Assembly: GCA_905331475.1 (NCBI GenBank) | Contig: CAJNYU010003264.1 | Span: 1 to 64,000 of the forward strand | Source: Rotaria socialis | Lineage: Eukaryota > Rotifera > Eurotatoria > Philodinida > Philodinidae | DNA: 64,000 nt | Direction of reading: 5' to 3' | Shown: piece after piece, positions 1-10,757 of the stretch | How the letters are laid out: every line of letters starts with the position of its first letter | Position numbering within the stretch: the stretch's first letter is position 1 | Position numbers and translations under genes: made by a program | Notes under the pieces: model-generated | What the model saw: only the letters and a program-made list of their open reading frames with translations | The model's database searches: none | Told to the model about the DNA's origin: nothing

Positions 1-756
1 CTTAAAGCTCATGATCATTCTCATCCACAATCAACTGAAAGCTATGCTAAAATTGATCGTTTAAAATCAAAAGCGATTGAAAATGGTTTCATATTTGATT
101 CATCTTGGATAACTCGTTCATAAAACGAAAATGAAACAATTGAATCTGTTTTATGTGGTCATAGTGAACTATTGGTAATCGCATTGAATTTGATTCAAGA
201 ACCTGTCCAAAATTTATTCAAGCTGTTAAAAATCTTCGTGTTTGTGGTCATTGTCGTAACTCAGGCTGAACATTCCGGTCACCGGATCCCGTAGGATACT
301 TCAGGGGATATGCGGGAAAGTCACCATATCCTGCAGGAAAACACGGGAAATCGCTGGAACGTGGAAGCAGTATTCCGGTTAAAAATACGGCCGGACTTTT
401 CCGGGAAATTCCTGCCAAGTTCCGGTGCTTTCCGGCAGGAATTGATCGGAAATCACCGGAAAAAATGCGAAAATTTTCCAACCGGAATACTGCTTTCACA
501 AAATCAGCGGAACTACCCGGAACCGGCCGTTTCCAGGTCGGGCTGTTCGACCTGGGAATTAGATATTCGATTATTTTCATTTCAATCAATCGTCAACATT
601 TGTTTTTTAATATTTAAGATGAATTTACAAAAGTGATAGCAAAAATTGAACAATGTGATATTGTTGTTCGTGATGCTAATCGTATTCATCACTTTTATCC
701 AAATGGTCAATGTTCGTGTCAAGACCATTTTTGATCATTTACGATAAACTTATAAT
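1..756 (+). pseudogene. Gene remnant interrupted by a GC-rich element
   Basis: Bases 1-123 read open in frame 1 from the left edge and stop after 40 codons. After a frame change, short coding-like stretches with Cys/His pairs (CGHSE, CGHCRN) run to about 263. A further stretch at about 618-735 reads open and ends CSCQDHF-stop, after a plausible acceptor (ttttaatatttaag). A GC-rich palindromic element lies between the two parts. I do not recognise the family; the Cys/His pairs could be a zinc-binding fold. The frame break and the insertion suggest a broken gene, but a normal spliced 3' end cut by the window edge is possible. Confidence 0.35.
252..560. mobile_element. GC-rich foldback element (MITE-like)
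   Basis: This block is far richer in G+C than its surroundings and is full of CCGG motifs. Bases 367-380 are the exact inverse of 480-493, and weaker inverted similarity (CCGGATCCCGTAG against CCGGTTCCGGGTAG) links the two outer ends. A separate short hairpin lies at about 535-557. Open frames on both strands here are by-products of the palindrome. No target duplication could be fixed. Confidence 0.45.
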
Positions 757-1725
757 CTAAAATGTTGTTCTAGGAAAAATGTTGTTTTCTTTTAAATAGA
801 TTTCATTTATTAAGTAAAATTAAAAGGATTATTATTCGTTCTGTTCTTCTGCTAAAGCCTTTGTTTTCTGTGTCTCAAATATGAGGATATATAGAATTTA
901 ACGAATGAAAGCTCTCGGGTGTTGATCCAAGGTTTTCGATGGAAATTTAAACATGATTTTCAGATCTAGTATGCGCATCTTCAATGTAAATAAAATTAGA
1001 GACTGAAACTAGGGTGTGTGGGCGCGGGGGTCCTCATGGAGGCACCTAATTTCATAAGAATGTGAAAATCCCCACGAAACCTACATTGTGCGTATTTCTG
1101 AAATACTGTTGACGATTGAACTACATCGACAACTGAACCGATGAAAAATGAATCAAAAACAATATAGTACAGAAATGCGAGGAAAAGGTTGTTTGTAATA
1201 TCTCTTAAGGCTTGTTTGGAACGAGACTATGAATCGCTCAACATTCTGAAGATAAATAGAAAAACAACGCAACGAAGGATCCTAGTAGCTAGTCGAAATT
1301 GATAAGAAAGAAATACGCATTTATTTTCAATTTTTCTGAGAAATTCATGATAACTTAAATAAATAATCAAAGCTTACAAATATTAGTAAATATGTGGCTG
1401 ACTGTGATCGATATATACTCAACTGATAGAAATGTAAAATAATTACAAAAGTAACTCAGTATTCTCGATTATGTTGATGAATTATTGATACCTTAACTAC
1501 ATCACACATATAAGAATGAGATGATGAATACAAAAAAAATGGATTGGTGGTGTCGTAGAATTCATGCAACAGTAAAACATAATCATAAGAAACAAATTAT
1601 TCTGAATATCTATGAAATGCTGTTAACAGCTAAACTTGATAATTGAGTATAGAATCAAAATAGAAAAATCTATAGAATGCCTGGATTGATCGATTGTAAT
1701 GACTAATTGAATAGTAAAATAAATG
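757..1725. other. Non-coding stretch
   Basis: About 1 kb of A+T-rich DNA with no supported gene. A short G-rich run lies at about 1015-1035. Nothing else recognised. Confidence 0.5.
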
Positions 1726-2786
1726 AAAGGACCCCGCCGGATAAAAACATTTTCTAGCATCGATTTCATTTTTATACAGTATTGCAGAGCTCGTTGAGAT
1801 ACATCCAATGGTATATAGGAAGTCAAGTTTTCATAACGGTTTTGTGTANCCCGCCGGATAAAAACATTTTCTAGCATCGATTTCATTTTTATACAGTATT
1901 GCAGAGCTCGTTGAGATGCATCCAATGGTATATAGGAAGTCAAGTTTTCATAACGGTTTTGTGTAGTTACAGTCGATATACTATCTATACTGGCATAGGG
2001 ATTTGTATGGTACTAATAGAAAATGTACACTCCTATGATCAGCTCTAATGAGTATATACAGATTTAGTTTTATAATTCAGTTCGATACAGTTATGAGTGG
2101 TGCTCAATTTTTCATATTTAAAAGAGTCATGACATTTTTTCACCAAAATGCACTTTACTGTTTTCAGTCCTGTGCAGTAGAACAATGCGGTAACAACGTG
2201 AAACTTTCCTAAAAACTGTCTGTCACTGAGCTCTACATATTTGAGAGACCCAGTTTTTCTGAGCTGCAGGGGCTCGTCGGCAATCTTGAAAATAGTGGTA
2301 AAAAAGTCGACTATTTTGTCATATAGAGGTCCCAGTATATAGACAATATTCCAACAATGTGCAGCATAAGTTCTGGAAATTTTTATACATCTATAATCAG
2401 CAAACATTCCGCAACAATTTGACGTCAATAGATCCTTTTGAAGTCGAAAAAAAATTTTTCACTTTTATCACCCTGGGCGGGGGTACAGAGAAGCGAAATG
2501 AAAACTATCAAATATGAAAAATTGAGCACCACTCATAGTTGTATCGAACTGAATTATAAAACTAAATCTGTATATACTCATTAGAGCTGATCATATGAGT
2601 GTACATTTTCTATTAGTACCATACAAATCCCTATGCCAGTATAGATAGTATATCGACTGTAACTACACAAAACCGTTATGAAAACTTGACTTCCTATATA
2701 CCATTGGATGTATCTCAACGAGCTCTGCAATACTGTATAAAAATGAAATCGATGCTAGAAAATGTTTTTATCCGGCGGGGTCCTTT
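1726..2786. mobile_element. Long-TIR foldback DNA element
   Basis: Bases 1850-2118 are the inverted copy of 2511-2779; pairing positions keep a constant sum (4629), so no indels separate the 269-base arms. The loop is 2119-2510. The left arm carries an extra, nearly identical outer copy of its first ~118 bases (1731-1848), joined to the inner copy by the only ambiguous base of the window, N at 1849. Outer ends read aaaggaccccgccgg and its complement. No transposase was found, so it looks non-autonomous. Small open frames in the arms (for example 1623-1943 on the minus strand) are repeat shadows. Confidence 0.7.
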
Positions 2787-2789
2787 ATA

Positions 2790-3890
2790 TATTTTTGTTC
2801 TCCTTTTAGTTATTTTTCATTCGGTTTTGTTTTTCGGTAAACCTTCTTCAAATTATTTTACTAAATCTAGACAATGTAAGTACACTACTTTTATCTTCCA
2901 TGGTATTATCAACATCGAAATAAACGTTCCATTTTAGAAGAGATTAAATATTTTTTCTCGTTACCTGTTTATCAAGGATGGCTCCGACTCGAAATTCAAA
3001 TTCCACAATTCATCTCTACGCTAACAATATTTAACAGAACGTTTTTTTCCCAGAAGTTGCTTATTACAACTTAGCAAAGAGTTAAATGATCTTTATTGAT
3101 CAAATACATGTCGCAGTGACGAAATCGTGTGAATTGTTGGAAACAACAATCTATCAGAGCAACACTTTTTAATAAATGAATTTATTCAGAGCTACTTTTA
3201 CGAAGTATACTGCCTGGTGATTCTCTTTTTCTCTATAAGAGATGATGCCTATTCCTATTATGGCGAAACATTATTCTCCATTAAAAAAATATAAATGCTC
3301 AAAAATGACGGAAAATATGATTTCGAGAGAATGCATAAAAGGATCCTTCTGATTGTGAAAGATAACATAAACAACCAATTTTTCATCTTAATTTTAGGAA
3401 AAATGGCTACGTCTTCTTTATCATGATTTTTTAAAGCTTGTTACTTGATTTGATAATTACTATTCTATTTTGTTTTTAATTTTCGATTGATTTGAAGTTT
3501 TATTATCAGATGTCAATCAAGACGTTTCGATAAACTAAAACTATAAAAAAATCAATCTATATGCTTATGTCTACCATATCGATGTGTAAATAATCATAGA
3601 TATATAGGTCTTATTGATATCTACACTAGTAAAACAAAAGAAAATGAGTGTTATTCAATTTTAATAATTTTATTCAAAAGAAAAAAAGAAAATTCCAGAT
3701 ATATTACGATGGTGAATGAAAATTTACTGCATTAGAATTCATTTTTTCTATTGTATTAAATTTTCGTCATAAAATATATATATTAGAAATATTTATAATA
3801 GTTCAGATTTTTACAGATTAAAAAAATTCTAAATAGAGATACATACCATATATTGTCATAATAAATAAAAATATAAATAAAAAAAAAACA
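2790..3890. other. Non-coding stretch with a spliced-leader-like sequence
   Basis: A+T-rich spacer. The only notable feature is the SL-like sequence at 3059-3081, listed separately. The right part (3640-3890) is nearly pure A/T. Confidence 0.5.
3059..3081 (+). other. Spliced-leader-like sequence
   Basis: The first 15 bases (GCTTATTACAACTTA) match the bdelloid rotifer spliced leader as I recall it, and the remainder (GCAAAGAG) differs from the leader's end by one substitution and one insertion. It is not followed by a GT donor as a working SL RNA gene would need. A small hairpin (attgtt...aacaat) lies downstream. It may be a degenerate SL RNA gene, the 5' end of a reverse-transcribed trans-spliced mRNA, or chance. 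Confidence 0.35.
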
Positions 3891-3892
3891 GA

Positions 3893-4210
3893 TTGTGGTT
3901 CAACTATATTGGACGGGCTGCCTACCGCTGTCTATTCACAAGCGCTATCCCACGACTGCTCAACATGAGGTCTTTGGCTTGCTCGCTATTCGCGCCTCAG
4001 CCGATTCAACCTTCCTTAGACGCCCTGGAAGGAGAGATTCCTCAACTCCCACCATGTCGATGCCAAGCTTCGTGCGGACGCTCGATCAACATAGAGCAAC
4101 GACAAACAGGACTCCCGCCCGCAAGTCATTCACACAACCCGACCCCAGAAGTAGCTCCGGTTACAGAAAGACGCCGCGCTTTCCAGTCGATGATTAACTG
4201 CATTCAATCT
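3893..4210. other. GC-rich island of unknown origin
   Basis: About 310 bases of distinctly higher G+C content with sharp edges, preceded by an A-rich run. Two overlapping plus-strand frames stay open (113 and 100 codons), Pro/Arg/Ser-rich, with no domain I recognise. The composition differs from every neighbouring gene, so this is more likely a transposon or transferred fragment than a native exon. Confidence 0.4.
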
Positions 4211-4885
4211 ACTATATGCACTGAAATAAGTTGAGATGGTGCAATAACATCCAAACCGGGTAAACCATGGAAATGTGATGATTGGTATGTAGCGACACCT
4301 ATCGAGGTGCTTGTTTCGATGCAGAATTGGTAAAACAGAGTAAAAGTGTGTCTCGTCTTTCTTTTTCTTTGCTGAAAAATCATTGATGCATAGCTACTGA
4401 ATCAAAGAGAGAGAGAGAGAGAGAGAGAAATATTCATGAATGCGAATCGTATGGTTGTGTGGGCTTTTAAACTAAAAACGACAAAGAATGTTTTTTTTAT
4501 CACACACTAATAAATTATGATTCGTAAAGAGATGATATGTCGAGAAAAGTCTAATGAAAGGGACGATGAAGTTCTTTACAGCTGAATACGAACATAATTG
4601 CGTGGCGTTTTTCTTTATTCTGATAGATTTTTTTCAAAAATTATTGTCTGTCGTGTACATTTCGTACAATTGCTTAGCTATTCTTCATATGTATGCTGGT
4701 TGAAATTTCTTGTCTTTTTCAATGTGATTCATTGGCAAACGTCTATCTCTGTGTAGACTGCATGATTGTACATAATGAATAAATCAAACGCGAATGCAGC
4801 GATGCATTTTATATTCTATCTCTCTTTCTATTTTATCATTTTTAGAACAATGAAATAAATAATTAAATTTCTTCAATACAAATAC
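4211..4885. other. Upstream region of the tetraspan gene with a (GA)n tract
   Basis: Contains a GA microsatellite at about 4406-4428. A possible trans-splice acceptor (atttttag) lies at about 4845, followed by a two-codon upstream ORF, before the ATG at 4886. No other gene seen. Confidence 0.4.
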
Positions 4886-5764
4886 ATGGACTTGCGTCGA
4901 ATCGCAACTATTATTGGTACAGCAAACAGTTATTCCATCTTGAAATGGCTGTCAATTTTAACTAGTCTTCTCATAACGATTTTAGCTTTCCTTCTATTAG
5001 TAAGTTTTAATTCGGATAGTTTATTTAAATATGATGCAGTTCATCTGGACGATATAATACCAACATCAAATTTGTCAGTTCAACATTCTCAAATAATTGC
5101 AGAAGGTTCAATTGGTATATGGTATTCTTGTGTTAAATTGGAACCGAGTTCCGTTACTGTATGCGATCCATGGACACAGACAACTCGACCTCATCATTTT
5201 CAAACGATCATGATACTATATACGTTTGCATTATATTTTGCCAATCTAATAATTTTTCCATCCTGGGTATTATTTATACTTTTAGTTTACAATACAAATA
5301 ATTGCTATTTACGATACATTGTCGGTTTGATTTGGGCTTCATGCTTATTTACTCTTATTCTCTTGTGTATTCTTGTATCGATATTAGACCTTATTAGATT
5401 AACAAAATTTTATACACCAGGAAGATTTTTTGAGGGAACAGAATTTCTCTCGTTTCGTTCCGGTCGAGCCATGGATTATTTAATGAGTGGTAAGCAATGA
5501 ATAGAAAACAGTGAAAAAAAAATAATCATGTTTTTGTTTTCAGCCACAATAATATCCGCCATTTGTTTTGTACTGAGCATTATAACATTCGCAGGCAAAT
5601 TATTTATTGACAGGGAAGTAGCCGAATCAGAACGAGAACTACTAAAACAAATATCTGATGAAAATTCTCCAACAGCTTGGCAAAAGCCGACTATGATACC
5701 GCGTACCAGAACATCATCGGATGATCATTCTGAAGAACCACCACCATATGAATATTCTAATTAA
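4886..5764 (+). CDS. Claudin/PMP22-like tetraspan membrane protein
   Basis: Two exons, 4886-5489 and 5544-5764, joined over a 54-base GT-AG intron with a phase-1 junction (MSG|ATI), give about 274 residues. Four hydrophobic segments are visible: about 19-42, 106-130, 140-165 and 203-225. The first extracellular loop carries GIWYSC followed by a second Cys before PW, which resembles the W-GLW-C-C signature of the claudin/PMP22/clarin superfamily. The cytoplasmic tail is acidic and ends PPPYEYSN, holding a PPxY motif that in known proteins binds WW domains. The protein is probably a plasma-membrane or junction protein; the exact subfamily is not clear. Family placement rests on topology and the loop motif only. 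Confidence 0.75.
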
Positions 5765-6268
5765 CAAACAAATCATTAAAAAACTTTTTTTCTTACAGTA
5801 AAGCAATCATTTTTTTCTTCTCTACAATGCAATAAATTCTTTTGGTTTTATGTCTAAAAGTTAAAACAAAGAACGAATCCAACAGTATTTGATAATGAAA
5901 AAACCTAATGTGTTTCTTTGACATATATTACAATAACTTGTTGATATTATTGAACCCGTTGTTAAAGAAATTTCATTTCCAAAGGAATACTCTCAATCTA
6001 GCAGTTTGTTAGAATAGAAATCCATAGTATTTAAAGGCACAAAAAATCATCGAAATCACAAGAACGTTCTTCGATAGAATTCTAAAAATAATGCTATACG
6101 AATATTAGAGATAGTTTTCTTTTTTTTACCATCTTCGATTCAATAGAACATTGAGTAACTTCGAAAAGTTTATTGTCTTATTATAGAATAATATTACTAA
6201 ATTCGATACAAATAAGAGAAAAATAATATAAATTGACTAGATAGAAAAATAAGAGTAGCACCATATAA
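5765..6268. other. Intergenic spacer between convergent genes
   Basis: A+T-rich 3' flanks of the tetraspan gene (+) and the JmjC-like gene (-). No gene or repeat recognised. Confidence 0.5.
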
Positions 6269-7334
6269 TTAATCAAATTCAGATCCAATTGTAATACTTA
6301 TTTCATCTTCGCTAATAACAAATGTTTTATGATACCATACATTTGTATTGAGTACAATAATTTCTCCTGGTTCAACAATAAAATTAAATTCTTTACAAGA
6401 AAATAAACATTCCGGTACAGGTCGAAGAGTCCATTGTTTTCGTCCTCGTATTTGTGCTTGCCATGATGGTAGATCTACATTATCAATATGCATATGTGCA
6501 CCTAATCCCGGCGTGCCCTACAGTAAACAACCAATAGAATTAATTAAAAATTACATTTATTTTATCTGTTTAACGAACCATAAAAATCCAATCAAGTTTA
6601 CTGGATTCTGATTGTTCGGGTAAAAAATAGGGCCTTGAATAATATTGCCGAAGAAGATAAGCAGTTGAATAATCACAATTACTCCAACCAACATACCACG
6701 GCTGATAATCGTCATCGATCATATAGGCTCGTTCTGGGTCCATATCAAAAACATCTCCTAATGTTTCAAATTCATGTTTATTTTTATAGGGAAAAAATTG
6801 GCAATGTTCCTCAACGGCTCGAAGTGCACTTGAATTCATTCGATAAAGACGTTTAAAAAATTTAAAACTAAATTTTTCTGTTGCCAACCAATTTTTCGTT
6901 GCATCAGTTATTATAACAGGATGATTTGTATAAGCATATTTTTCTTCGAATTCTTCACGTGTTATATTTGATATGCGTTCGATGTGATCCACATTGCGAC
7001 AAATACCGCAGGATGTCGGTGGACGAAATGCATCAATGAGAGATTCAAGTTTCGGCGCAAGACATTCTTCGCGATAAATATCGATCGAGAAAATTTTGTC
7101 ATATGCATAATGAAGAAAATGTTCAGTGCCAAACTGTGATATACCTGTTGTAATCAAACTGAGCATTCCAAATACAATCGCAAGTACAAGATAAATATCA
7201 AATTTGCCTTGAGATTTTCTTGAAATAATAGTTTGTAATTTTTTATAATTTGAAAGTTTTTCAATATCGTCAATAGATAAAGATTCACATTGTTTAATAA
7301 TAGATTGGACTTTTTTGTCCATAGATTTCGACAT
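6269..7334 (-). CDS. Membrane-anchored JmjC/cupin-type Fe(II)/2-oxoglutarate oxygenase
   Basis: Two exons on the minus strand, 7334-6579 and 6517-6269, phase-0 junction, 334 residues. A single N-terminal membrane helix (about 44-66) after a basic start predicts a type II anchor. The C-terminal half fits the cupin_8/JmjC fold: the metal triad is visible as H262-x-D264 (HMHIDN) and the distal H315 (WYHKTF), and GRKQWTLRP is the typical strand after the HxD. Family members hydroxylate proteins or small substrates using Fe(II) and 2-oxoglutarate; the substrate here is unknown. A Cys pair (CGIC) sits in the lumenal stem. The start at 7334 is the first Met; Met5 is an alternative. Confidence 0.8.
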
Positions 7335-8668
7335 GGATACGTATTTGTTTTGTTCTATCTTAACTGTTTATCAAATAAGTAAGGTTGATATTTATATTTT
7401 TTTTTCTAGGTATTGATTGACATGAGACTTTTCTAAGCGCCAATGATCGACAGTGGCTATGCCATCTGCCTTTAGCAATGATTGGTCAAGTGCTTTTTTT
7501 CTCCTTTAAAATGATTCATTTAGAAATATGAGGCATCAAAATGAAACTCAATACATAATGACAAAGCCGATCATAGTTGTAAATATTATTTCTTATTCGA
7601 AAAAATATCTTGGACTTCGATCAACAATCATTTTTCTATTATATATGATTGTACTAATTCAAAAGGAATAAAATGATAAATTTACAATTTCAAGTAGGAG
7701 AATGAATAATGCTAAAAAAAAAACATTAATACAACATGTTGGTGGTAAACAACAATATCGATAGGGGCGATTGTTGAAGAATTCAAACAAGTATACATCG
7801 TTTTCGGAATCATGCATTTATTTGATCCATAAAATAGGCGATAATTACATTTAGAAAACTATTAATGCAACAGCTCTCTTGTTTGTGATCGCTCAAGGCT
7901 TTTTCAATTCTGTAGCAATCAATGAGATTTATTGCTTATGTCCTTGTTGCATTCGCTACTGTTATTTACGATAAAGTTTTTCTGTATTAATCGTGCGATG
8001 TAAATGCGAAACTCGCATCTACCTTTGACACCGAATTTTGATTGTTGTTTTAAGATTAAAGTTATACGACTAATTTCAACCTTAAAGACTATTGATGTGA
8101 AATTCGATAAGATAAATTTCAATACAAACCCGAGACAAACAACATGATACTATTTTCCTCGAATTGTTTCACGGTGGTGAATACTATAAATCAGGAAAAA
8201 AATGTACATAATAAAGTGCTGAAACACACTGTAGATACAATTAGTAGTGTCAGTTAAATTGGTGGCTATAAAAATATGATTCATCTTTTGTATGACAAGG
8301 CGAACAAACATATGGGAGTTTCACACGTTTTTTTCCCAGTGGAACTGCTTTTACACGTCATTTTAACTAATAACAATATTTTTAATTGAGTAAGCAGATT
8401 TTTGGGCGCTTTTTATTTTTCCTATGCCATCATTACCAATCAAAAACATAATTTACATATTTTTAAGCATCATTTAATATGACTCTCACGCCTACAGAAA
8501 AATAAATTCTTTTTTTTTAAAGTTATTTTTGATGGCTGAGACATCTGTGTCAATTGATGATTGGTTAATTCTTATCTACGAATAAAGAAAAAGTGCATCG
8601 TGGACCGATTGAAAGCTTGATACTAGTCAGTAATAAACAATAATCCGATAATCATTTTCAACGATAAC
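7335..8668. other. Divergent intergenic region
   Basis: About 1.3 kb between the JmjC-like gene (-) and signal peptide peptidase (+), so it must hold both promoters. No open frame of note and no repeat recognised. Confidence 0.5.
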
Positions 8669-10017
8669 ATGGCTGCAACAACTGAAAACGAAACTCTGTT
8701 ACCATTACTTGATATTCTCAATGGATCAAATACGACGGATAAAGAAATATTTGTGGCCAGCACTGAAGGAATGTTATTATCCTATTCGTTTCTGCTTGTT
8801 TCTGCACTTCTATGCGTTTATTTTGGTTCATATCGATCAATAACACATCAGGATAAACAAAAAAAATCCGGAGAAAAACCTGAAGTACTTACAGCTAAAG
8901 ATGGTAGGAAAAATTCGATTTTTGAAATTCGGAAAAAATAAATAATTTCTTTTTTTTTCCAGCTGCTATGTTTCCGTTTATTGCAAGTGGATTTTTATTT
9001 GGTATTTACGTTGTTATATTACTTGTCTCAAAAGAATATATAACATTCGTTTTAAATATCTATTTTTTCGTTATTGGAATTGTTGCGCTCTTTCGTGCCA
9101 TACATCCAATTGTCGATCGAATACGTTTACCATCATTGGAAAAGCTTCGTGAACGACAATTTCATTTGAAATTATCCGAGAATAATACTTCAAACAATGA
9201 TATAATGCATATAGATTTTAAATTTAATTTTCTGGACATAATCGCATTATTCTTCTGTGTTTTAATTGGTGTTTGGTATTTACTCAAACGTCATTGGATA
9301 AGTAACAATATATTTGGTATTGCTTTTTCGTTAAATGCAATTGAAATTCTTCATTTCAATAAGTAATGATCGAAGATTTAGTCTGTTAGAAAATGTTTGA
9401 ATTCTTTTTTTTTATAATTCAGAGTTTTCAACGGATGTGTTTTACTTGGTGGCTTATTTATCTACGATATCTTTTGGGTTTTTGGCACCAATGGTAAGGA
9501 TGAATTTTATTTTTGTTTTGCTAAAGAATAATATTTCATTCTCTCTTTTCAGTTATGATTACCGTCGCGAAATCATTTGATGCACCAATCAAATTAATTT
9601 TTCCTCAAGATTTACTTGAAAGTGGAATATTTGCAGCAAATAAATTCGCCATGCTTGGACTCGGTAGGTTTTCTATCATAAGGAAGTAACAAAAGTATGA
9701 TAACTGTTTTTCTTCGCGTAGGTGATATTGTTGTTCCCGGAGCATTTATTGCGTTATTACTTCGTTATGATATGACGCGTAAATCAAAATCACCACTTTA
9801 CTTTAATGTTTCATTTGTTGCGTATGTTATTGCATTGTTAATAACAATTCTTATACTTCAAATATTTAAACATGGTCAACCGGCTTTACTTTATATTGTA
9901 CCACTTTGTGTCGGTTTTCCATTGTTAACAGCATTGCTTTGCAGAGATTGGACAGCAATGTTTGCCTATGAAGATCATCCAACACCTAATGAAGAAGTTG
10001 AAAAGAAAAAAGAATAG
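8669..10017 (+). CDS. HM13: Signal peptide peptidase (intramembrane aspartyl protease)
   Basis: Five exons, 8669-8903, 8963-9362, 9423-9493, 9553-9663 and 9722-10017, all with GT-AG introns of 57-60 bases and matching phases, give 370 residues (human HM13 is 377). Catalytic motifs are intact: YD (Y226-D227) in GGLFIYDIFWVFG, GLGD (D274) in FAMLGLGDIVVPG, and PAL (326-328). The N-terminus carries N-glycosylation sites and the C-terminus ends KKKE, a KKxx ER-retrieval signal. The enzyme cleaves leftover signal peptides and some type II membrane proteins within the ER membrane. Nothing is missing; this is a full-length, likely functional orthologue. Confidence 0.96.
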
Positions 10018-10757
10018 ATGTTAGTTTTAGTATTCATTTATTGTTATTGTCCATTGTTTCGATGAGAAAGAAAAAGAAGAATTATATACATATATCTCTT
10101 TAGTTATTTATCTATTTTAATGTTGTGCAATGCAGCGAACCGAAAAAGAATGACTTGTCTTGTCTATTCAGTTAGAACATGAATAATAGGAATTTTTAAA
10201 AATCAAAATTTTGTGTGTTTAGGTTATTGCGGAATTTTGTATCGTGCAATTCTAGAAAAAGGAAATCTATAAATCGGCATATCATTTTTTTTCGATTCAC
10301 TGTATATTTGTATTTGAGAAAGAACGTTTGATCGGTATTGTTTGTTTTGTTTTTGTATTCAAATATACTCCAATATGTAATCGAATCAATATTCTAATAT
10401 GAAAAATAAATTTATTTCGTTTTTCTTCTTCTCCAATGATCAGTTTATGTAGTGGATCTTATTTAGTTCATTATTTTAATCCATGCTCAGAGACACTTGA
10501 ATTGAATAGAAGAAGAAAAAAAAGGATAATTATTTATTTTAGATAACAATAAACTATCTGCTTTCACACTGGTGGAAACCAAATAAAAAATTCATATTTT
10601 CATTTCAATATTCTTTCATATGGATGAAGGATTGAAAAACTGAGCATTACGGTTTTTCTGCTATTTTATTTTCAGCTACAAGATCATGAAATAATACAAT
10701 CAACTAATAAAAATGAAGTATGAAAAAAACCCAGGACTCTATGAACAGAACAACGAT
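10018..10757. other. Intergenic spacer between convergent genes
   Basis: 3' flanks of the signal peptide peptidase gene (+) and the fibrinogen-domain gene (-). A+T-rich; no gene seen. Confidence 0.5.
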
